From Hyphomicrobiales bacterium (GTDB taxonomy: Bacteria > Pseudomonadota > Alphaproteobacteria > Rhizobiales > Beijerinckiaceae), in contig CANGOE010000002.1 in assembly GCA_947455455.1 (NCBI GenBank), positions 1 to 64,000 of the forward strand: 64,000 nucleotides of DNA, written 5' to 3'. This document shows, one piece after another, positions 41,721 to 51,317 of this stretch. Below the pieces are notes generated by a model, which was given only the letters and a program-made list of their open reading frames with translations, made no database searches and was not told the origin of the DNA. Position 1 is the stretch's first letter. Each line of letters opens with the position of its first letter. A program made the translations under genes and the position numbers.

Positions 41721-43106
41721 ATGTCGAGAGAACAAGCTGTTGCCAAAGCCCAAGCCTATTTTGACTCAGGCCTGATGAAAACCGATCTGACGCGACTGGT
41801 GGCGATCCCCACCGAGAGCCAGAACCCCGATCGGGCCGATGAATTGCCCCGCTACATCAGCACCGAAATGATCCCTTTACTGGAAAGCATGGGCTTTTCC
41901 TGCCGGATCCTGACCCACCCCAAGGCCAAGGGGCCGTTTCTGTTTGCCGAACGGTTCGAGGCCGAAGGCCTGCCGACCATTTTCGGCTATGGCCACGGCG
42001 ATGTGATCAGGGGGCTGGATAAAGACTGGCATGAGGGCCTGTCGCCATGGACCTTGAAAGAAGTGGGAGACCGCTGGTACGGGCGTGGCGTGGTCGACAA
42101 CAAGGGCCAGCACCTGATCAATCTTCAGGCTTTGAAATGTGTGCTGGAATTGCGCGGCGGGCTCGGTTTCAATGCCAAATACCTGATCGAAATGGGCGAG
42201 GAAATGGGCTCGCCGGGCTTGCGCGAATTGTGCATGGAACACGGGGAATTGTTGAAGGCCGACGTGCTGATTGCCTCGGACGGGCCAAGGCTCAATCAGG
42301 ACCGGCCGACCATCTTTTTGGGCTCGCGCGGCGGCATGACATTCGATCTCGAAATCGATGCCCGCGAGGGTGGACACCATTCGGGCAATTGGGGCGGTAT
42401 TCTTTCGGATCCGGGCATCCAACTGGCCCATGCGCTGGCCTGCATCACCTCCCCCACCGGCCAAATCCGCATCCATGAATGGGTGCCCAAAGAACTGCCT
42501 GCGGCGGTCCGGCGGGTGCTGGTCGATTGCGAGATCGACGGCGGCAGTGACGGCCCGACCATCGACCCCGATTGGGGCGAACCGGATCTGACCCCCGCCG
42601 AACAGGTGTTCGGCTGGTGTTCCTTCGATGTGCTGGCCATGAAGGTGGGCAACCCGGAAACGCCGGTCAATGCCGTGCCGCCCAAAGCCTGGGCGCGGTG
42701 CCAGTTGCGGTTTGTGGTCGGCATCGATGTCGAGGATATTCTGCCCGCCTTGCGCCGCCATCTCGACCGGCACGGTTTCGGGATGGTCACGGTCAACCAG
42801 AGCCGCGACGAGGTGTTCCATGCCACCCGCCTTGATCCCGATGATGCGTGGGTGACATGGGCATTGGTCTCGCTGGCCCGCACCACCAACAAAAAACCGG
42901 CCCTGTTGCCCAATCTGGGCGGCTCGTTGCCCAATGACATTTTCTCGGAAATTCTGGGTCTTCGCACCATCTGGGTGCCGCACTCCTATCCGGGCTGTTC
43001 GCAACATGCTCCCAACGAGCATCTTCCTGTTGCCATCGCGCGCGAGGGGCTGGGCATGATGGCCGGTCTCTATTGGGATTTGGGAGAAAACGCACCTGCC
43101 CTGTAA
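41721..43106 (+). CDS. M20-family metallopeptidase
   Basis: A 461-residue zinc peptidase of the M20 family (ArgE/DapE/carnosinase clan). Ligands are in place: FGYGHGDVI (His, Asp), GRGVVDNKGQ (bridging Asp), EMGEEMGSPG (general base and metal Glu), a SDG segment, and the C-terminal SQHAPNEH (His). The dimerisation or lid domain occupies about residues 205-320. The enzyme would cleave short peptides or acylated amino acids in the cytoplasm. ATG at 41721 is behind AAAGGG; the TTG at 41715 adds two residues. It lies 122 bp after the NHL gene and 104 bp before the peptide permease operon, so it probably processes the imported peptide. Confidence 0.88.
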   Translation: MSREQAVAKAQAYFDSGLMKTDLTRLVAIPTESQNPDRADELPRYISTEMIPLLESMGFSCRILTHPKAKGPFLFAERFEAEGLPTIFGYGHGDVIRGLDKDWHEGLSPWTLKEVGDRWYGRGVVDNKGQHLINLQALKCVLELRGGLGFNAKYLIEMGEEMGSPGLRELCMEHGELLKADVLIASDGPRLNQDRPTIFLGSRGGMTFDLEIDAREGGHHSGNWGGILSDPGIQLAHALACITSPTGQIRIHEWVPKELPAAVRRVLVDCEIDGGSDGPTIDPDWGEPDLTPAEQVFGWCSFDVLAMKVGNPETPVNAVPPKAWARCQLRFVVGIDVEDILPALRRHLDRHGFGMVTVNQSRDEVFHATRLDPDDAWVTWALVSLARTTNKKPALLPNLGGSLPNDIFSEILGLRTIWVPHSYPGCSQHAPNEHLPVAIAREGLGMMAGLYWDLGENAPAL

Positions 43107-43210
43107 AGCGACACGGCACAGCCTTGATTCATGGCATTTGCCCACATCATCTCCCCTGATCCGGCATTTTTTGTCGGGACAGCCACCCTTCGGGATGCTA
43201 GCCTTCTGCC

Positions 43211-44128
43211 ATGACACAATTCATCTTCCGCCGCGCTTTGCTTGCTTTGTCCGTTGTGCTGACGGTGATGGCCATGGCGTTTGTGCTGACGCGGCTGTCG
43301 GGTGATCTGGCGATCTCGATTGCCGGACCGGGCTCGACGCAAGCCGATGTCGAGGTGATCCGCAAAGCCTACGGGTTGGACAGGCCGGTGCTTGTGCAGT
43401 TTTTCGACTGGACCCGCCTCGCGCTGACCGGCGATTTCGGCAACAGCTTTTTCTTCAAAGACAAAGTCTCGACGCTGATCGCGCAAAGAATGCCTGTGAC
43501 CTTCACACTGGGTTTTGCAGGCCTTGCCCTTGCCCTGATGATCTCGTTGCCACTGGGGATTATCGCGGCCCTTTATGAAAACACCTGGATTGACCGCACC
43601 GCCTTGTTGCTGGTGATGGTCGGGCAAGCCATGCCGAGTTTCTGGCTGGGACTGATCCTGATGATCGTGTTCGGGTTGCAACTCGGCTGGTTGCCGATTT
43701 CGGGGACCGGAAGCTGGCAGCATTTTGTGATGCCTGCCATTGTGCTGGCCTTTACGGCCGTGCCCGCGCTGACACGCCTGATGCGTTCGGGCATGATCGA
43801 TGCGCTCGGCTCCGATTACATCCGCACCGCACGGGCCAAGGGCCTGAGCCGTTCGAGTATTATTTTCAAACATGCCTTGCGCAATGCGGCCATTCCGGTG
43901 GTGTCGATTGCCGCTGTCCAGCTTGGTTTCATGCTGGGTGGCTCGATTGTGATCGAAACGGTGTTCGCCCTGCATGGTGTCGGCTATCTGGCATGGGAAA
44001 GCATCTCGAAGAATGATTTTCCGGTGGTGCAAGCCGTCGTGCTGGTGCTGGCCAGCATCTATATTGGTTTGACGCTGGTATCGGATATTCTCAATGCCCT
44101 GCTTGACCCGCGTTTGAGGGGGGCTTGA
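43211..44128 (+). CDS. Dipeptide/oligopeptide ABC permease (DppB type)
   Basis: A 305-residue permease. Its N-terminal helix (LALSVVLTVMAMAFVLTRLSG) and a long first loop (QADVEVIRKAYGLDRPVLVQF) are typical of DppB/OppB. The EAA loop reads RTARAKGLSRSSIIFKHALRN. It is the first gene of a five-gene rightward operon encoding a full peptide transporter. The upstream 104 bp hold a possible but weak promoter. Confidence 0.9.
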   Translation: MTQFIFRRALLALSVVLTVMAMAFVLTRLSGDLAISIAGPGSTQADVEVIRKAYGLDRPVLVQFFDWTRLALTGDFGNSFFFKDKVSTLIAQRMPVTFTLGFAGLALALMISLPLGIIAALYENTWIDRTALLLVMVGQAMPSFWLGLILMIVFGLQLGWLPISGTGSWQHFVMPAIVLAFTAVPALTRLMRSGMIDALGSDYIRTARAKGLSRSSIIFKHALRNAAIPVVSIAAVQLGFMLGGSIVIETVFALHGVGYLAWESISKNDFPVVQAVVLVLASIYIGLTLVSDILNALLDPRLRGA

Positions 44129-44130
44129 GC

Positions 44131-44964
44131 ATGCCGCGTCTGACACAAATCAGTTTTGTCATCGGGCTTACCATTGTCGGACTGGTGTTTGTTGCGGCCG
44201 TGATCGGGCCTTGGCTGACGGGCCATGATGCCTTTGCGCAAAACCTCAACGCCCGCCTGATCCCGCCGGTCTGGATGGAAGGCGGCTCAAGCCTGCATTG
44301 GCTCGGCACCGACCAGTTGGGCCGCGACTATCTGACCCGCCTGTTATACGGCGCGCGCATCTCGCTGTTTATCGGAGTTTTGACGGTCATCACATCCGGT
44401 CTCATCGGCACCAGTCTGGGCGTATTGGGCGGTTTTTACGGCGGGCGGATCGATGATGCCGTGCTGTTTCTGATCACCTGCCGGCTGTCGATTCCGGTGG
44501 TGCTGGTGGCGCTGGCGGTGGTGGGGCTGATCGGATCGAGCCTGACACTGGTTGTTTCGACGTTGGGCCTGCTGTTATGGGACCGCTTTGCCGTTGTCGC
44601 ACGCGCCACAACCATGCAGATCCGCTCGCTCGATTATGTCAACGCGGCGTGGTGTTCCGGCTGTTCGCCGCTGGACATCATGCGCCATGAGATCCTGCCC
44701 AACATCTCAAGCCATTTGCTGGTGGTCTGCACGCTGGAAATTGCACTGGCCATTTTGCTGGAGGCCTCTTTGTCGTTTCTCGGTCTCGGTGTCCCCCCGC
44801 CTTTGCCGTCGTGGGGGCTGATGATTGCCGAGGGCAAGGACTACATGTTTTTCAGCGCATGGGTGATCATGATCCCGGGTCTGGCGCTGTTTACGCTGGT
44901 GCTGGGCATGAATATGGTGGGTGACGGATTGCGGCGGGCGTTTGGCACACAGGTGATCAAATGA
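44131..44964 (+). CDS. Dipeptide/oligopeptide ABC permease (DppC type)
   Basis: A 277-residue permease of the DppC/OppC type: N-terminal helix ITIVGLVFVAAVIGPWL, then HWLGTDQLGRDYLTRLLYGARISL, the family signature, and an EAA loop (NAAWCSGCSPLDIMRHEILPN). ATG at 44131 stands after GAGGGGGG; a TTG at 44125 overlaps the previous stop. Its own stop overlaps the next start as ATGA. Confidence 0.9.
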   Translation: MPRLTQISFVIGLTIVGLVFVAAVIGPWLTGHDAFAQNLNARLIPPVWMEGGSSLHWLGTDQLGRDYLTRLLYGARISLFIGVLTVITSGLIGTSLGVLGGFYGGRIDDAVLFLITCRLSIPVVLVALAVVGLIGSSLTLVVSTLGLLLWDRFAVVARATTMQIRSLDYVNAAWCSGCSPLDIMRHEILPNISSHLLVVCTLEIALAILLEASLSFLGLGVPPPLPSWGLMIAEGKDYMFFSAWVIMIPGLALFTLVLGMNMVGDGLRRAFGTQVIK

Positions 44965-45932
44965 CGCCGATCCTGGATGTCCGCAATCTGGCCGTACGCT
45001 TTGGCCCGACTTTGGCGGTCCGCAATGCCAGCTTTACGGTGCAAAAAGGCGAGACCCATTGCATCGTCGGGGAATCGGGTTGTGGAAAATCCGTGACCGC
45101 ACTGGCCATTATGAACCTGCTGGCCCGCAATGCCCGACGCGATGCCCAAGCCATCCGGTTCAACGGGCAGGATATGCTAGCCTATTCGGACCGGCAGATG
45201 GAGGATGTGCGCGGCAACCGCATGGCGATGATCTTCCAGGAGCCGATGACCAGCCTCAACCCCTCTTTCACCATCGGTTCGCAAATGATCGAGGTGTTGC
45301 GCCGCCACCACGCCACCACCCGACATGAGGCCGAACAACGGGCGATTGCCCTGATGCAACGGGTGGGCATTACCGCCCCGCATATGCGGCTTGGCCAATA
45401 TCCGCATCAATTATCGGGCGGTTTGCGGCAACGGGTGATGATTGCCATGGCGTTGATGTGCGATCCCGAATTGCTGATTGCCGACGAGCCGACCACTGCG
45501 CTGGATGTCACCGTCCAAGCCCAGATCTTGCGGTTGCTGGCCGAATTGAAACAGGAATTGGGTTTGGGCATTTTGCTGATCACCCATGATCTCGGCATTG
45601 TGGCGCGGGTGGCGGACCATGTGTCGGTGATGTATGCGGGCGAGGTGATCGAGTCCGGTCGCACCGCGCAATTGTTTGCCAATCCCGCCCATCCCTATAC
45701 CCGCGGCCTGATCGACTGCGTGCCGGTGCCCGGCAAAATCAGGCCGGGCGAGGCTTTGGGGTCCATTCCCGGCACAGTGCCGGTGATGAAAGACGGTTTT
45801 TCCGGCTGTGCGTTCCGGTTCCGTTGCCCGCAAGCCTCGGAGGTCTGCACCCAAGCGGTTCCGCGCCATGCGCTCGGCTCCGACCATATCGTCCATTGCC
45901 ATCTTGCGCCCTCACAGGGAGCAGGCCAATGA
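44961..45932 (+). CDS. Peptide ABC transporter ATPase (DppD type)
   Basis: A 323-residue ATPase. Walker [11 protein letters not shown], signature [15 protein letters not shown], Walker [14 protein letters not shown], then [13 protein letters not shown]. The C-terminal oligo_HPY extension with clustered Cys ([14 protein letters not shown]) is present. The first ATPase of the pair is normally DppD. It overlaps the permease by 4 bp and the second ATPase by 4 bp. Confidence 0.92.
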   Translation: MTPILDVRNLAVRFGPTLAVRNASFTVQKGETHCIVGESGCGKSVTALAIMNLLARNARRDAQAIRFNGQDMLAYSDRQMEDVRGNRMAMIFQEPMTSLNPSFTIGSQMIEVLRRHHATTRHEAEQRAIALMQRVGITAPHMRLGQYPHQLSGGLRQRVMIAMALMCDPELLIADEPTTALDVTVQAQILRLLAELKQELGLGILLITHDLGIVARVADHVSVMYAGEVIESGRTAQLFANPAHPYTRGLIDCVPVPGKIRPGEALGSIPGTVPVMKDGFSGCAFRFRCPQASEVCTQAVPRHALGSDHIVHCHLAPSQGAGQ

Positions 45933-46885
45933 GCCCATCCCCCGCACTGGTGCTTAAAGATCTATCCTGCACCTTCCATGTGCAGGGCGGCTTGTTCCAG
46001 CCTGCCCGGCACGTGCGTGCGGTCGACCAGATCAGCTTCACCCTCGAAGAAGGCGGCGTGCTGGGCATTGTCGGCGAGTCAGGCTGTGGCAAGACCACCT
46101 TGGCGCGGATGATTTTGGGCCTGCAAAACCCGACATCCGGCGAGGCATTCGTGCATGGCCAACGCCTGTCGGAAATGGGCAGACGCGCCCGCGCCCGCTT
46201 GATCCAGCCGGTGTTTCAGGATCCGTTCTCCTCGCTCAACCCCAAGCACCGCATACAGGACATTGTGGCCCTGCCCCTGCGCGCCCAAGGATGTTTCGAG
46301 CCGCACGAGATCGAGCGCCGGACTGCGGCCATTCTGGAACGGGTCGGCCTGTCCTCCGAGCAGGGCCGCCGCCTTCCTGCCCAACTCTCGGGCGGCCAGC
46401 GCCAGCGTGTCGCGATTGCGCGCGCGCTGATCCTCGAACCGCGCATTGTCGTGTGTGACGAGCCGACCTCGGCGCTGGATGTGTCGGTCCAGGCACAGAT
46501 TTTGAACCTGCTGGGCGAATTGCGCCGCGATCTCAACCTCACTTATGTGTTCATCAGCCACAATCTGGCAGTGGTCGAACATGTCGCCACAGATGTGATG
46601 GTGATGTATCTGGGCCGGATGGTCGAGCGCAACACCACCGCGAGCCTGTTCAAAGAGCCGCACCATCCCTATACCCAAGCCCTACTCGCCAGCGTGCTGA
46701 CACCGGAGCCGGGGCTGGGCCTGCCCGATGTCGGCTTGGGCGATATCATGCCCGATCCGGCCAATATCCCGTCGGGTTGCCGCTTCCATCCGCGTTGCTT
46801 GAAAGCGCAAGCGCAATGCGCCACCCTGTCTCCACCGACCCGCTCCATGCCCGATCAGGGCATGGTCGAATGCCATCTGTTCTGA
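45929..46885 (+). CDS. Peptide ABC transporter ATPase (DppF type)
   Basis: A 318-residue second ATPase. It has GESGCGKTTLARMI (Walker A), LSGGQRQRVAIARAL (signature), IVVCDEPTSALDVS (Walker B), FISHNLAVVEHV, and a C-terminal CRFHPRCLKAQAQC of the oligo_HPY type. RLIQPVFQDPFSSLNPKHRI is typical of DppF. ATG at 45929 makes the ATGA overlap; the 45824 start of the ORF track lies inside the first ATPase. The binding protein follows 35 bp later. Confidence 0.92.
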   Translation: MSPSPALVLKDLSCTFHVQGGLFQPARHVRAVDQISFTLEEGGVLGIVGESGCGKTTLARMILGLQNPTSGEAFVHGQRLSEMGRRARARLIQPVFQDPFSSLNPKHRIQDIVALPLRAQGCFEPHEIERRTAAILERVGLSSEQGRRLPAQLSGGQRQRVAIARALILEPRIVVCDEPTSALDVSVQAQILNLLGELRRDLNLTYVFISHNLAVVEHVATDVMVMYLGRMVERNTTASLFKEPHHPYTQALLASVLTPEPGLGLPDVGLGDIMPDPANIPSGCRFHPRCLKAQAQCATLSPPTRSMPDQGMVECHLF

Positions 46886-46920
46886 TCTTATCCATTCACC
46901 CTCGTCTTGAAGGACATGCC

Positions 46921-48447
46921 ATGCTCAGAAAATCGGTTTTCAGCCTTATCGTCGGGGCCACCTTGTTGGGCGCAAGCCTGTCGGGCGCGCAGGCCCAGAA
47001 ATCCAGCGACACCCTGCGCATCGCCATGCGCGATGCCCTGACCAATGTCGATCCCTATTACAACAATCTCAGAACCGGCGTGGTGATGTCGCATCAGGCT
47101 TGGGACATGCTGGTCTATCGTGATCCCGACAGCTTCGCGATCAAGCCGTTGCTGGCGACCTCGTGGACATTGGTGGATGACAAGACCATCGATTTCCAAC
47201 TGCGCTCCGGTGTGACCTTCCATGACGGCAGTCCGCTGACGGCCGAGGATGTGGTCTATACCATCAATCTGGTGTCATCGGCCGACAGCAAGGTCTCGGT
47301 GCCGACCAACACCAACTGGATCGAAAAGGCCGAAAAGACCGGCGATCTCAGTGTGCGCGTCACTTTCAAAAAGCCCAATCCGGCCGCACTCGAATATTTC
47401 GCGCTGGTCGTGCCGATCTATCCGAAAGCCTATCGCGAAAAGGTCGGCGCGGATGGCTATGCCAAGGCTCCGATCGGGTCCGGTCCCTATCGCATCAGCA
47501 AGTGGGAAGCAGGCAAGGAAATCACGTTCGAGCGGTATGAAGGCTATTGGGCCGCAAGCCCCAAAGGCAAGCCGGCCATCAAGACCCTCTATGTGCGCTT
47601 TGTGCCCGATGCCACAACCGAAATGACCGAATTGCTGGCCCAGCGCGTCGACTGGATCTGGAACGTCAATCCCGACCAATTCGACAATCTCGCCAAAATG
47701 CCGACCCTTCAGGTCACCCGCAAGGAATCAATGCGGATCGGCTATCTCTCGATGGATGCGGCGGGCCGTTATGGTGCGGGCAATCCTTTGACCAACCAGA
47801 AAGTGCGTCAGGCCATTGCCCATGCCATCGACCGCAAAACCATTGCCGAAAAGCTGGTGACGGGCGGATCACGTGTGCCTTTGGCCCCGTGCTACCCCGG
47901 ACAATTCGGCTGTGACAGCACCGCGGCCACCACCTATGACTATGACCCCGCAAAGGCCAAGGCCCTGTTGGCCGAAGCAGGCTTTCCGAACGGGTTCGAG
48001 ACCGAACTGGTCAGCTATGTCCTGCCGCAATGGACGGCCTCTGTGCAAGGCTATCTGCAGGCTGTCGGCATCAATGCACGGGTGAGCCAGTTGCAGATCC
48101 AGGCCGCTGTGGCCCGGTCATGGGAAGGCAAGAACCCGCTTTATATGGCAAGCTGGGGCTCCTATTCGATCAATGACGTGTCGGCCATCATGCCCAACTT
48201 CTTCTCGTTCGGCGGTGACGACTATGCGCGCGACCCTGAAATGAAGCGGATGCTGGAAGAGGCGGGATCAAGCATCGACCCCGAATTCCGCAAGAAGTCC
48301 TATGCGGCCGCCATCAAACGCGCCACCGAGCAAGCCTATTGGTTGCCTCTGCACACCTATGTGACCACTTACGGCTACAGCAAGACCCTCAACTTCACCC
48401 CCTATCCGGATGAACTGCCACGGTTCTATCTGTCCAAGTGGAATTGA
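46921..48447 (+). CDS. Peptide-type ABC substrate-binding protein (family 5)
   Basis: A 508-residue periplasmic binding protein. The signal peptide is MLRKSVFSLIVGATLLGASLSGAQA. The mature part shows DTLRIAMRDALTNVDPYYNN, FQLRSGVTFHDGSPLTAEDV (the family 5 signature), GSGPYRISKWEAGKEITFERY, and KVRQAIAHAIDRKTIAEKL. It binds di- or oligopeptides, though some relatives take opines, nickel or sugars. ATG at 46921 follows AAGGACATGCC; the longer ORF start lies inside the ATPase gene. It is the last gene of the peptide operon, ended by the terminator at 48464-48493. Confidence 0.9.
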   Translation: MLRKSVFSLIVGATLLGASLSGAQAQKSSDTLRIAMRDALTNVDPYYNNLRTGVVMSHQAWDMLVYRDPDSFAIKPLLATSWTLVDDKTIDFQLRSGVTFHDGSPLTAEDVVYTINLVSSADSKVSVPTNTNWIEKAEKTGDLSVRVTFKKPNPAALEYFALVVPIYPKAYREKVGADGYAKAPIGSGPYRISKWEAGKEITFERYEGYWAASPKGKPAIKTLYVRFVPDATTEMTELLAQRVDWIWNVNPDQFDNLAKMPTLQVTRKESMRIGYLSMDAAGRYGAGNPLTNQKVRQAIAHAIDRKTIAEKLVTGGSRVPLAPCYPGQFGCDSTAATTYDYDPAKAKALLAEAGFPNGFETELVSYVLPQWTASVQGYLQAVGINARVSQLQIQAAVARSWEGKNPLYMASWGSYSINDVSAIMPNFFSFGGDDYARDPEMKRMLEEAGSSIDPEFRKKSYAAAIKRATEQAYWLPLHTYVTTYGYSKTLNFTPYPDELPRFYLSKWN

Positions 48448-48463
48448 TGGTCTGAGCAACAAA

Positions 48464-48493
48464 ACGGGCGCAAGCATCCTTGCTTGCGCCCGT
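48464..48493. terminator. Bidirectional intrinsic terminator
   Basis: ACGGGCGCAAGCA and TGCTTGCGCCCGT form a perfect 13-bp stem around a 4-base loop. It lies between the convergent peptide-transporter and transketolase operons. On the minus strand it runs into TTTTG, which suits termination of the transketolase operon; on the plus strand only a weak T stretch follows. Confidence 0.7.
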
Positions 48494-48515
48494 TGTCATG
48501 TCAGTCGTGTTTATT

Positions 48516-49523
48516 TCAGGCCTGCCATGCCTTGATCTGGTCCACCAGAGCCTGCGTGGAAATGCCGTAACGGTCATGCAGGGTCGGCAAGGCACCAGCG
48601 GCGAGAAACTCGTCCGGCAGGCCGATATGGCGGAATTGTGCGGCCACACCGTTCAACATCATATGGCGGGCGACCGCTTCGCCCAAGCCGCCGACAATGG
48701 TGTGGTTTTCCGCCACCACCACCATGCGTCCGGTTTGTCGGGCCTCTCTCAGGATCGTTTCGGTATCAAGCGGCTTGATGGTCGGGACATGCAACACCGC
48801 GACATCGATTTTGTCGCTTTCAAGATGTTTGGCCGCTTCCAAGGCGCGCATGGTCATCAGACCCGTCGAGATGAACAGCACGTCGCGGCCCCCGCGAATG
48901 ACCTTGGCCTTGCCCAGTTCGAAGGTGTAATTATACTCGTCAAGCACCAGCGGCACCTGCCCGCGCAACAGGCGCATATAGACCGGTCCCTGATGGGCGG
49001 CCATGGCGGGAACCACCTGCGTGATCTCGCAAGCATCGCACGGATCGATCACCGTCATATTCGGCATGGCCCGCATCAAGGCCAGATCTTCGGCGGCCTG
49101 ATGGCTTGGTCCATAGCCGGAGGTGAGACCGGGCAAGGCGCAGACGATTTTCACATTGCGGTCTTCCTCCGCAATGGTCTGATGGATGAAATCATAGGCC
49201 CGCCGTGTCGCAAACACCGCATAGGTGGTTGCAAACGGCACAAACCCTTCGGCGGCCAAACCGGAGGCCGCACCGAACAACAGCTGTTCGGCCATGCCCA
49301 TCTGGTAATAGCGGTCGGGATAGGCCTGCCCGAACAGATGCAAATCGGTATATTTGCCGAGATCGGCGGTCATGCCGATAATATCGGTCCGCGTCTTGGC
49401 CAGTTCGACCAGAGCGGTTCCGAACGGCGCGGCTTGGGTGCGCTGTCCTTCGGAGGCAATCGAGGCGATCATCGCCGAGGTGGTCAGGCGCGGTTTTGAA
49501 GTGCTTGGCACCGGCTTTGTCAT
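48516..49523 (-). CDS. Transketolase, C-terminal (pyrimidine-binding and C) subunit
   Basis: A 335-residue half transketolase. It holds the pyrimidine domain with GMTADLGKYTDL and QMGMAEQLLFGAASGLAAEG (the catalytic Glu region), and the transketolase C domain (VAVLHVPTIKPLDTETI, then GRMVVVAENHTIVGGLGEAV). With the N-terminal half encoded upstream it makes a full thiamine-diphosphate enzyme. Split transketolases are common in accessory sugar pathways, such as those for apiose or sulfosugars. ATG at 49523 overlaps the stop of the partner gene as ATGA. The substrate is not known. Confidence 0.88.
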   Translation of the reverse strand: MTKPVPSTSKPRLTTSAMIASIASEGQRTQAAPFGTALVELAKTRTDIIGMTADLGKYTDLHLFGQAYPDRYYQMGMAEQLLFGAASGLAAEGFVPFATTYAVFATRRAYDFIHQTIAEEDRNVKIVCALPGLTSGYGPSHQAAEDLALMRAMPNMTVIDPCDACEITQVVPAMAAHQGPVYMRLLRGQVPLVLDEYNYTFELGKAKVIRGGRDVLFISTGLMTMRALEAAKHLESDKIDVAVLHVPTIKPLDTETILREARQTGRMVVVAENHTIVGGLGEAVARHMMLNGVAAQFRHIGLPDEFLAAGALPTLHDRYGISTQALVDQIKAWQA

Positions 49524-50362
49524 GATTGGCGTCCTTCTTCCAGTGCGGCCAGAGCCAACTGCCATTCGTGCGGATCGACACGGATAAAGTGGTTTTTCTC
49601 CCGCGCTTCGAGGAACGGCACCCCTTTGCCCATCAGCGTATCGGCAATGATGATGCGCGGCTTGGCTTCCGCATTGTCCTTGGCTGTATCGAAAGCCCCG
49701 ACCACCGCATCGAGATCATTGCCGTCGATGCGCTGGGTAAACCAGCCGAAGGCTTCCATTTTCTGCACCAATGGCTCGAAGGCCATCACTTGCGTGGACG
49801 GACCATCAGCCTGCTGGTTGTTGACATCGACAATGGCAATCAGATTGTCGAGCTTGTAATGGGCCGCCGACATCAGCGCCTCCCAGACTGCCCCTTCATC
49901 CAATTCGCCATCGGAGAACAGGATATAGACACGGGCATTGGACTTTTTGCGTTTGAGGCCCAAAGCCATGCCCACCGCAATCGACATGCCGACACCGAGC
50001 GAACCGCCCGACATTTCCATGCCCGGCGTATAGGAGGCCATGCCGGACATCGGCAAGCGGCTCTCGTCACTGCCATAGCTGTCCAGCTCCTCGGCGGGAA
50101 TGATGCCCGCCTCGATCAATGCGGCATAAAGCGCGATGGCATAATGGCCGTTCGAAAGCAGGAAACGGTCCCGCCCTTCCCATTCGGGATCTTCGGGCCG
50201 ATAGGTCATGGCGTGGAAATAGGCGACAGCCAGCACATCGGCAATATCCAGCGCTTGCGCGATATAGCCTTGGCCCTGCACTTCCCCCATCAATACCGCA
50301 TTGCGGCGCACGCGATAGGCCCGTTCGGCCAGATCACGATTGTGCCCTTTCAGATTGCCCAC
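49520..50362 (-). CDS. Transketolase, N-terminal (TPP-binding) subunit
   Basis: A 280-residue half transketolase carrying the diphosphate-binding domain: GSLGVGMSIAVGMALGLKRK, FSDGELDEGAVWEAL (the GDG-like motif), and AIVDVNNQQADG. The start of the ORF as given (50434) lies inside the SDR gene. GTG at 50362, just after GAGCAGGAGAGA, is the best start and gives a normal family N terminus (NLKGHNRDLAERAYRVRRN); ATG at 50398 is the alternative. It follows the SDR gene and is coupled to the C-terminal half by a 4-bp overlap. Confidence 0.87.
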   Translation of the reverse strand: MGNLKGHNRDLAERAYRVRRNAVLMGEVQGQGYIAQALDIADVLAVAYFHAMTYRPEDPEWEGRDRFLLSNGHYAIALYAALIEAGIIPAEELDSYGSDESRLPMSGMASYTPGMEMSGGSLGVGMSIAVGMALGLKRKKSNARVYILFSDGELDEGAVWEALMSAAHYKLDNLIAIVDVNNQQADGPSTQVMAFEPLVQKMEAFGWFTQRIDGNDLDAVVGAFDTAKDNAEAKPRIIIADTLMGKGVPFLEAREKNHFIRVDPHEWQLALAALEEGRQS

Positions 50363-50411
50363 ATCTCTCTCCTGCTCAACAACGCCCTGTCGGGGCATGA
50401 AACCGAACCCA

Positions 50412-51161
50412 TCAATGGATGAGCATGCCGCCATTCACATCGATCACCGTACCGGTCAAATAGGACGACAGGTCGGAAGCCAGAAACAGATAGGCCCCCG
50501 CCACATCGCGCGCCTCGCCCAGACGGTTGAGCGGGATGCCCTTGATAATATCGGCACGCATCTCGTCGGTCAGCTTGTCGCCGGTAATATCGGTCTGGAT
50601 CAGGCCGGGGGTGATGCAATTGACGCGGATATTGTCGCTCCCCAATTCGCGCGCCATCGCCTTGGCCAAGCCCAGCACACCGGCTTTGGCGGCCGAATAA
50701 TGCGGACCACCGAAAATACCGCCACCGCGTTGGGCCGAGACCGATGACATGCAGGCAATCGACCCCTGTTTGCGCGACCGCATATGCGGAATGAAGGCCT
50801 GCGAGAGATAGAGCACCCCCGACAGGTTCACATCCAGAATCCGGTGCCAATCGGCTTCGGTAATATCCATGGTTTTCACAGGCTGGGTGATGCCGGCATT
50901 GTTGATCAGAATATCGATCTGCCCGAATGCCTTGATGGCCTGGTCGGCCGCCTGACGGCAGGCTTCGGCATTGGTGACATCGCAGGCCAGCCCGATATGG
51001 TCCGCTCCCAGTTCAGCGGCCGCCTGCTGTGCGGCCACACCGTCAAGATCCAGTATTGCAATACGGGCTCCGTGTTCGGCAAACAGGCGCGCCGTGGCCA
51101 ACCCGATACCGCGACGGCTGGCCGCCCCCGAAATGACAGCCGTTTTCCCTTTGAGCAACAT
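50412..51161 (-). CDS. Short-chain dehydrogenase/reductase
   Basis: A 249-residue classical SDR: SGAASRRGIGLATA (cofactor loop), LDLDG (Asp favouring NAD), NNAGI, catalytic Ser in MSSVSAQRGGG, and YSAAKAG. The C terminus ends in VIDVNGGMLIH. ATG at 51161 follows GAGGTGAGGAA. It opens an operon with the split transketolase and so probably oxidises or reduces the sugar or sugar phosphate that feeds it. It shares only the general fold with the SDR at 29755-30513. It is divergent from the MetX-like gene, 156 bp away. Confidence 0.87.
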   Translation of the reverse strand: MLLKGKTAVISGAASRRGIGLATARLFAEHGARIAILDLDGVAAQQAAAELGADHIGLACDVTNAEACRQAADQAIKAFGQIDILINNAGITQPVKTMDITEADWHRILDVNLSGVLYLSQAFIPHMRSRKQGSIACMSSVSAQRGGGIFGGPHYSAAKAGVLGLAKAMARELGSDNIRVNCITPGLIQTDITGDKLTDEMRADIIKGIPLNRLGEARDVAGAYLFLASDLSSYLTGTVIDVNGGMLIH

Positions 51162-51317
51162 TTCCTCACCTCTGAATGATTGTTCTTTCTTGATCCGATC
51201 ATCCCTTAAACCGGCAGGCAAGGCAAACGCAAACCGATTGAATATCCTGCGGCCCTATGCTGTGATCAGGCTGTTCAGGACAATCCATGTTGAAAAATCA
51301 TTTGAGGGGGAACGGTC

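Noticed and set aside
41877-43217. 446-residue ORF on the minus strand
   Set aside because: Shadow of the M20 peptidase gene.
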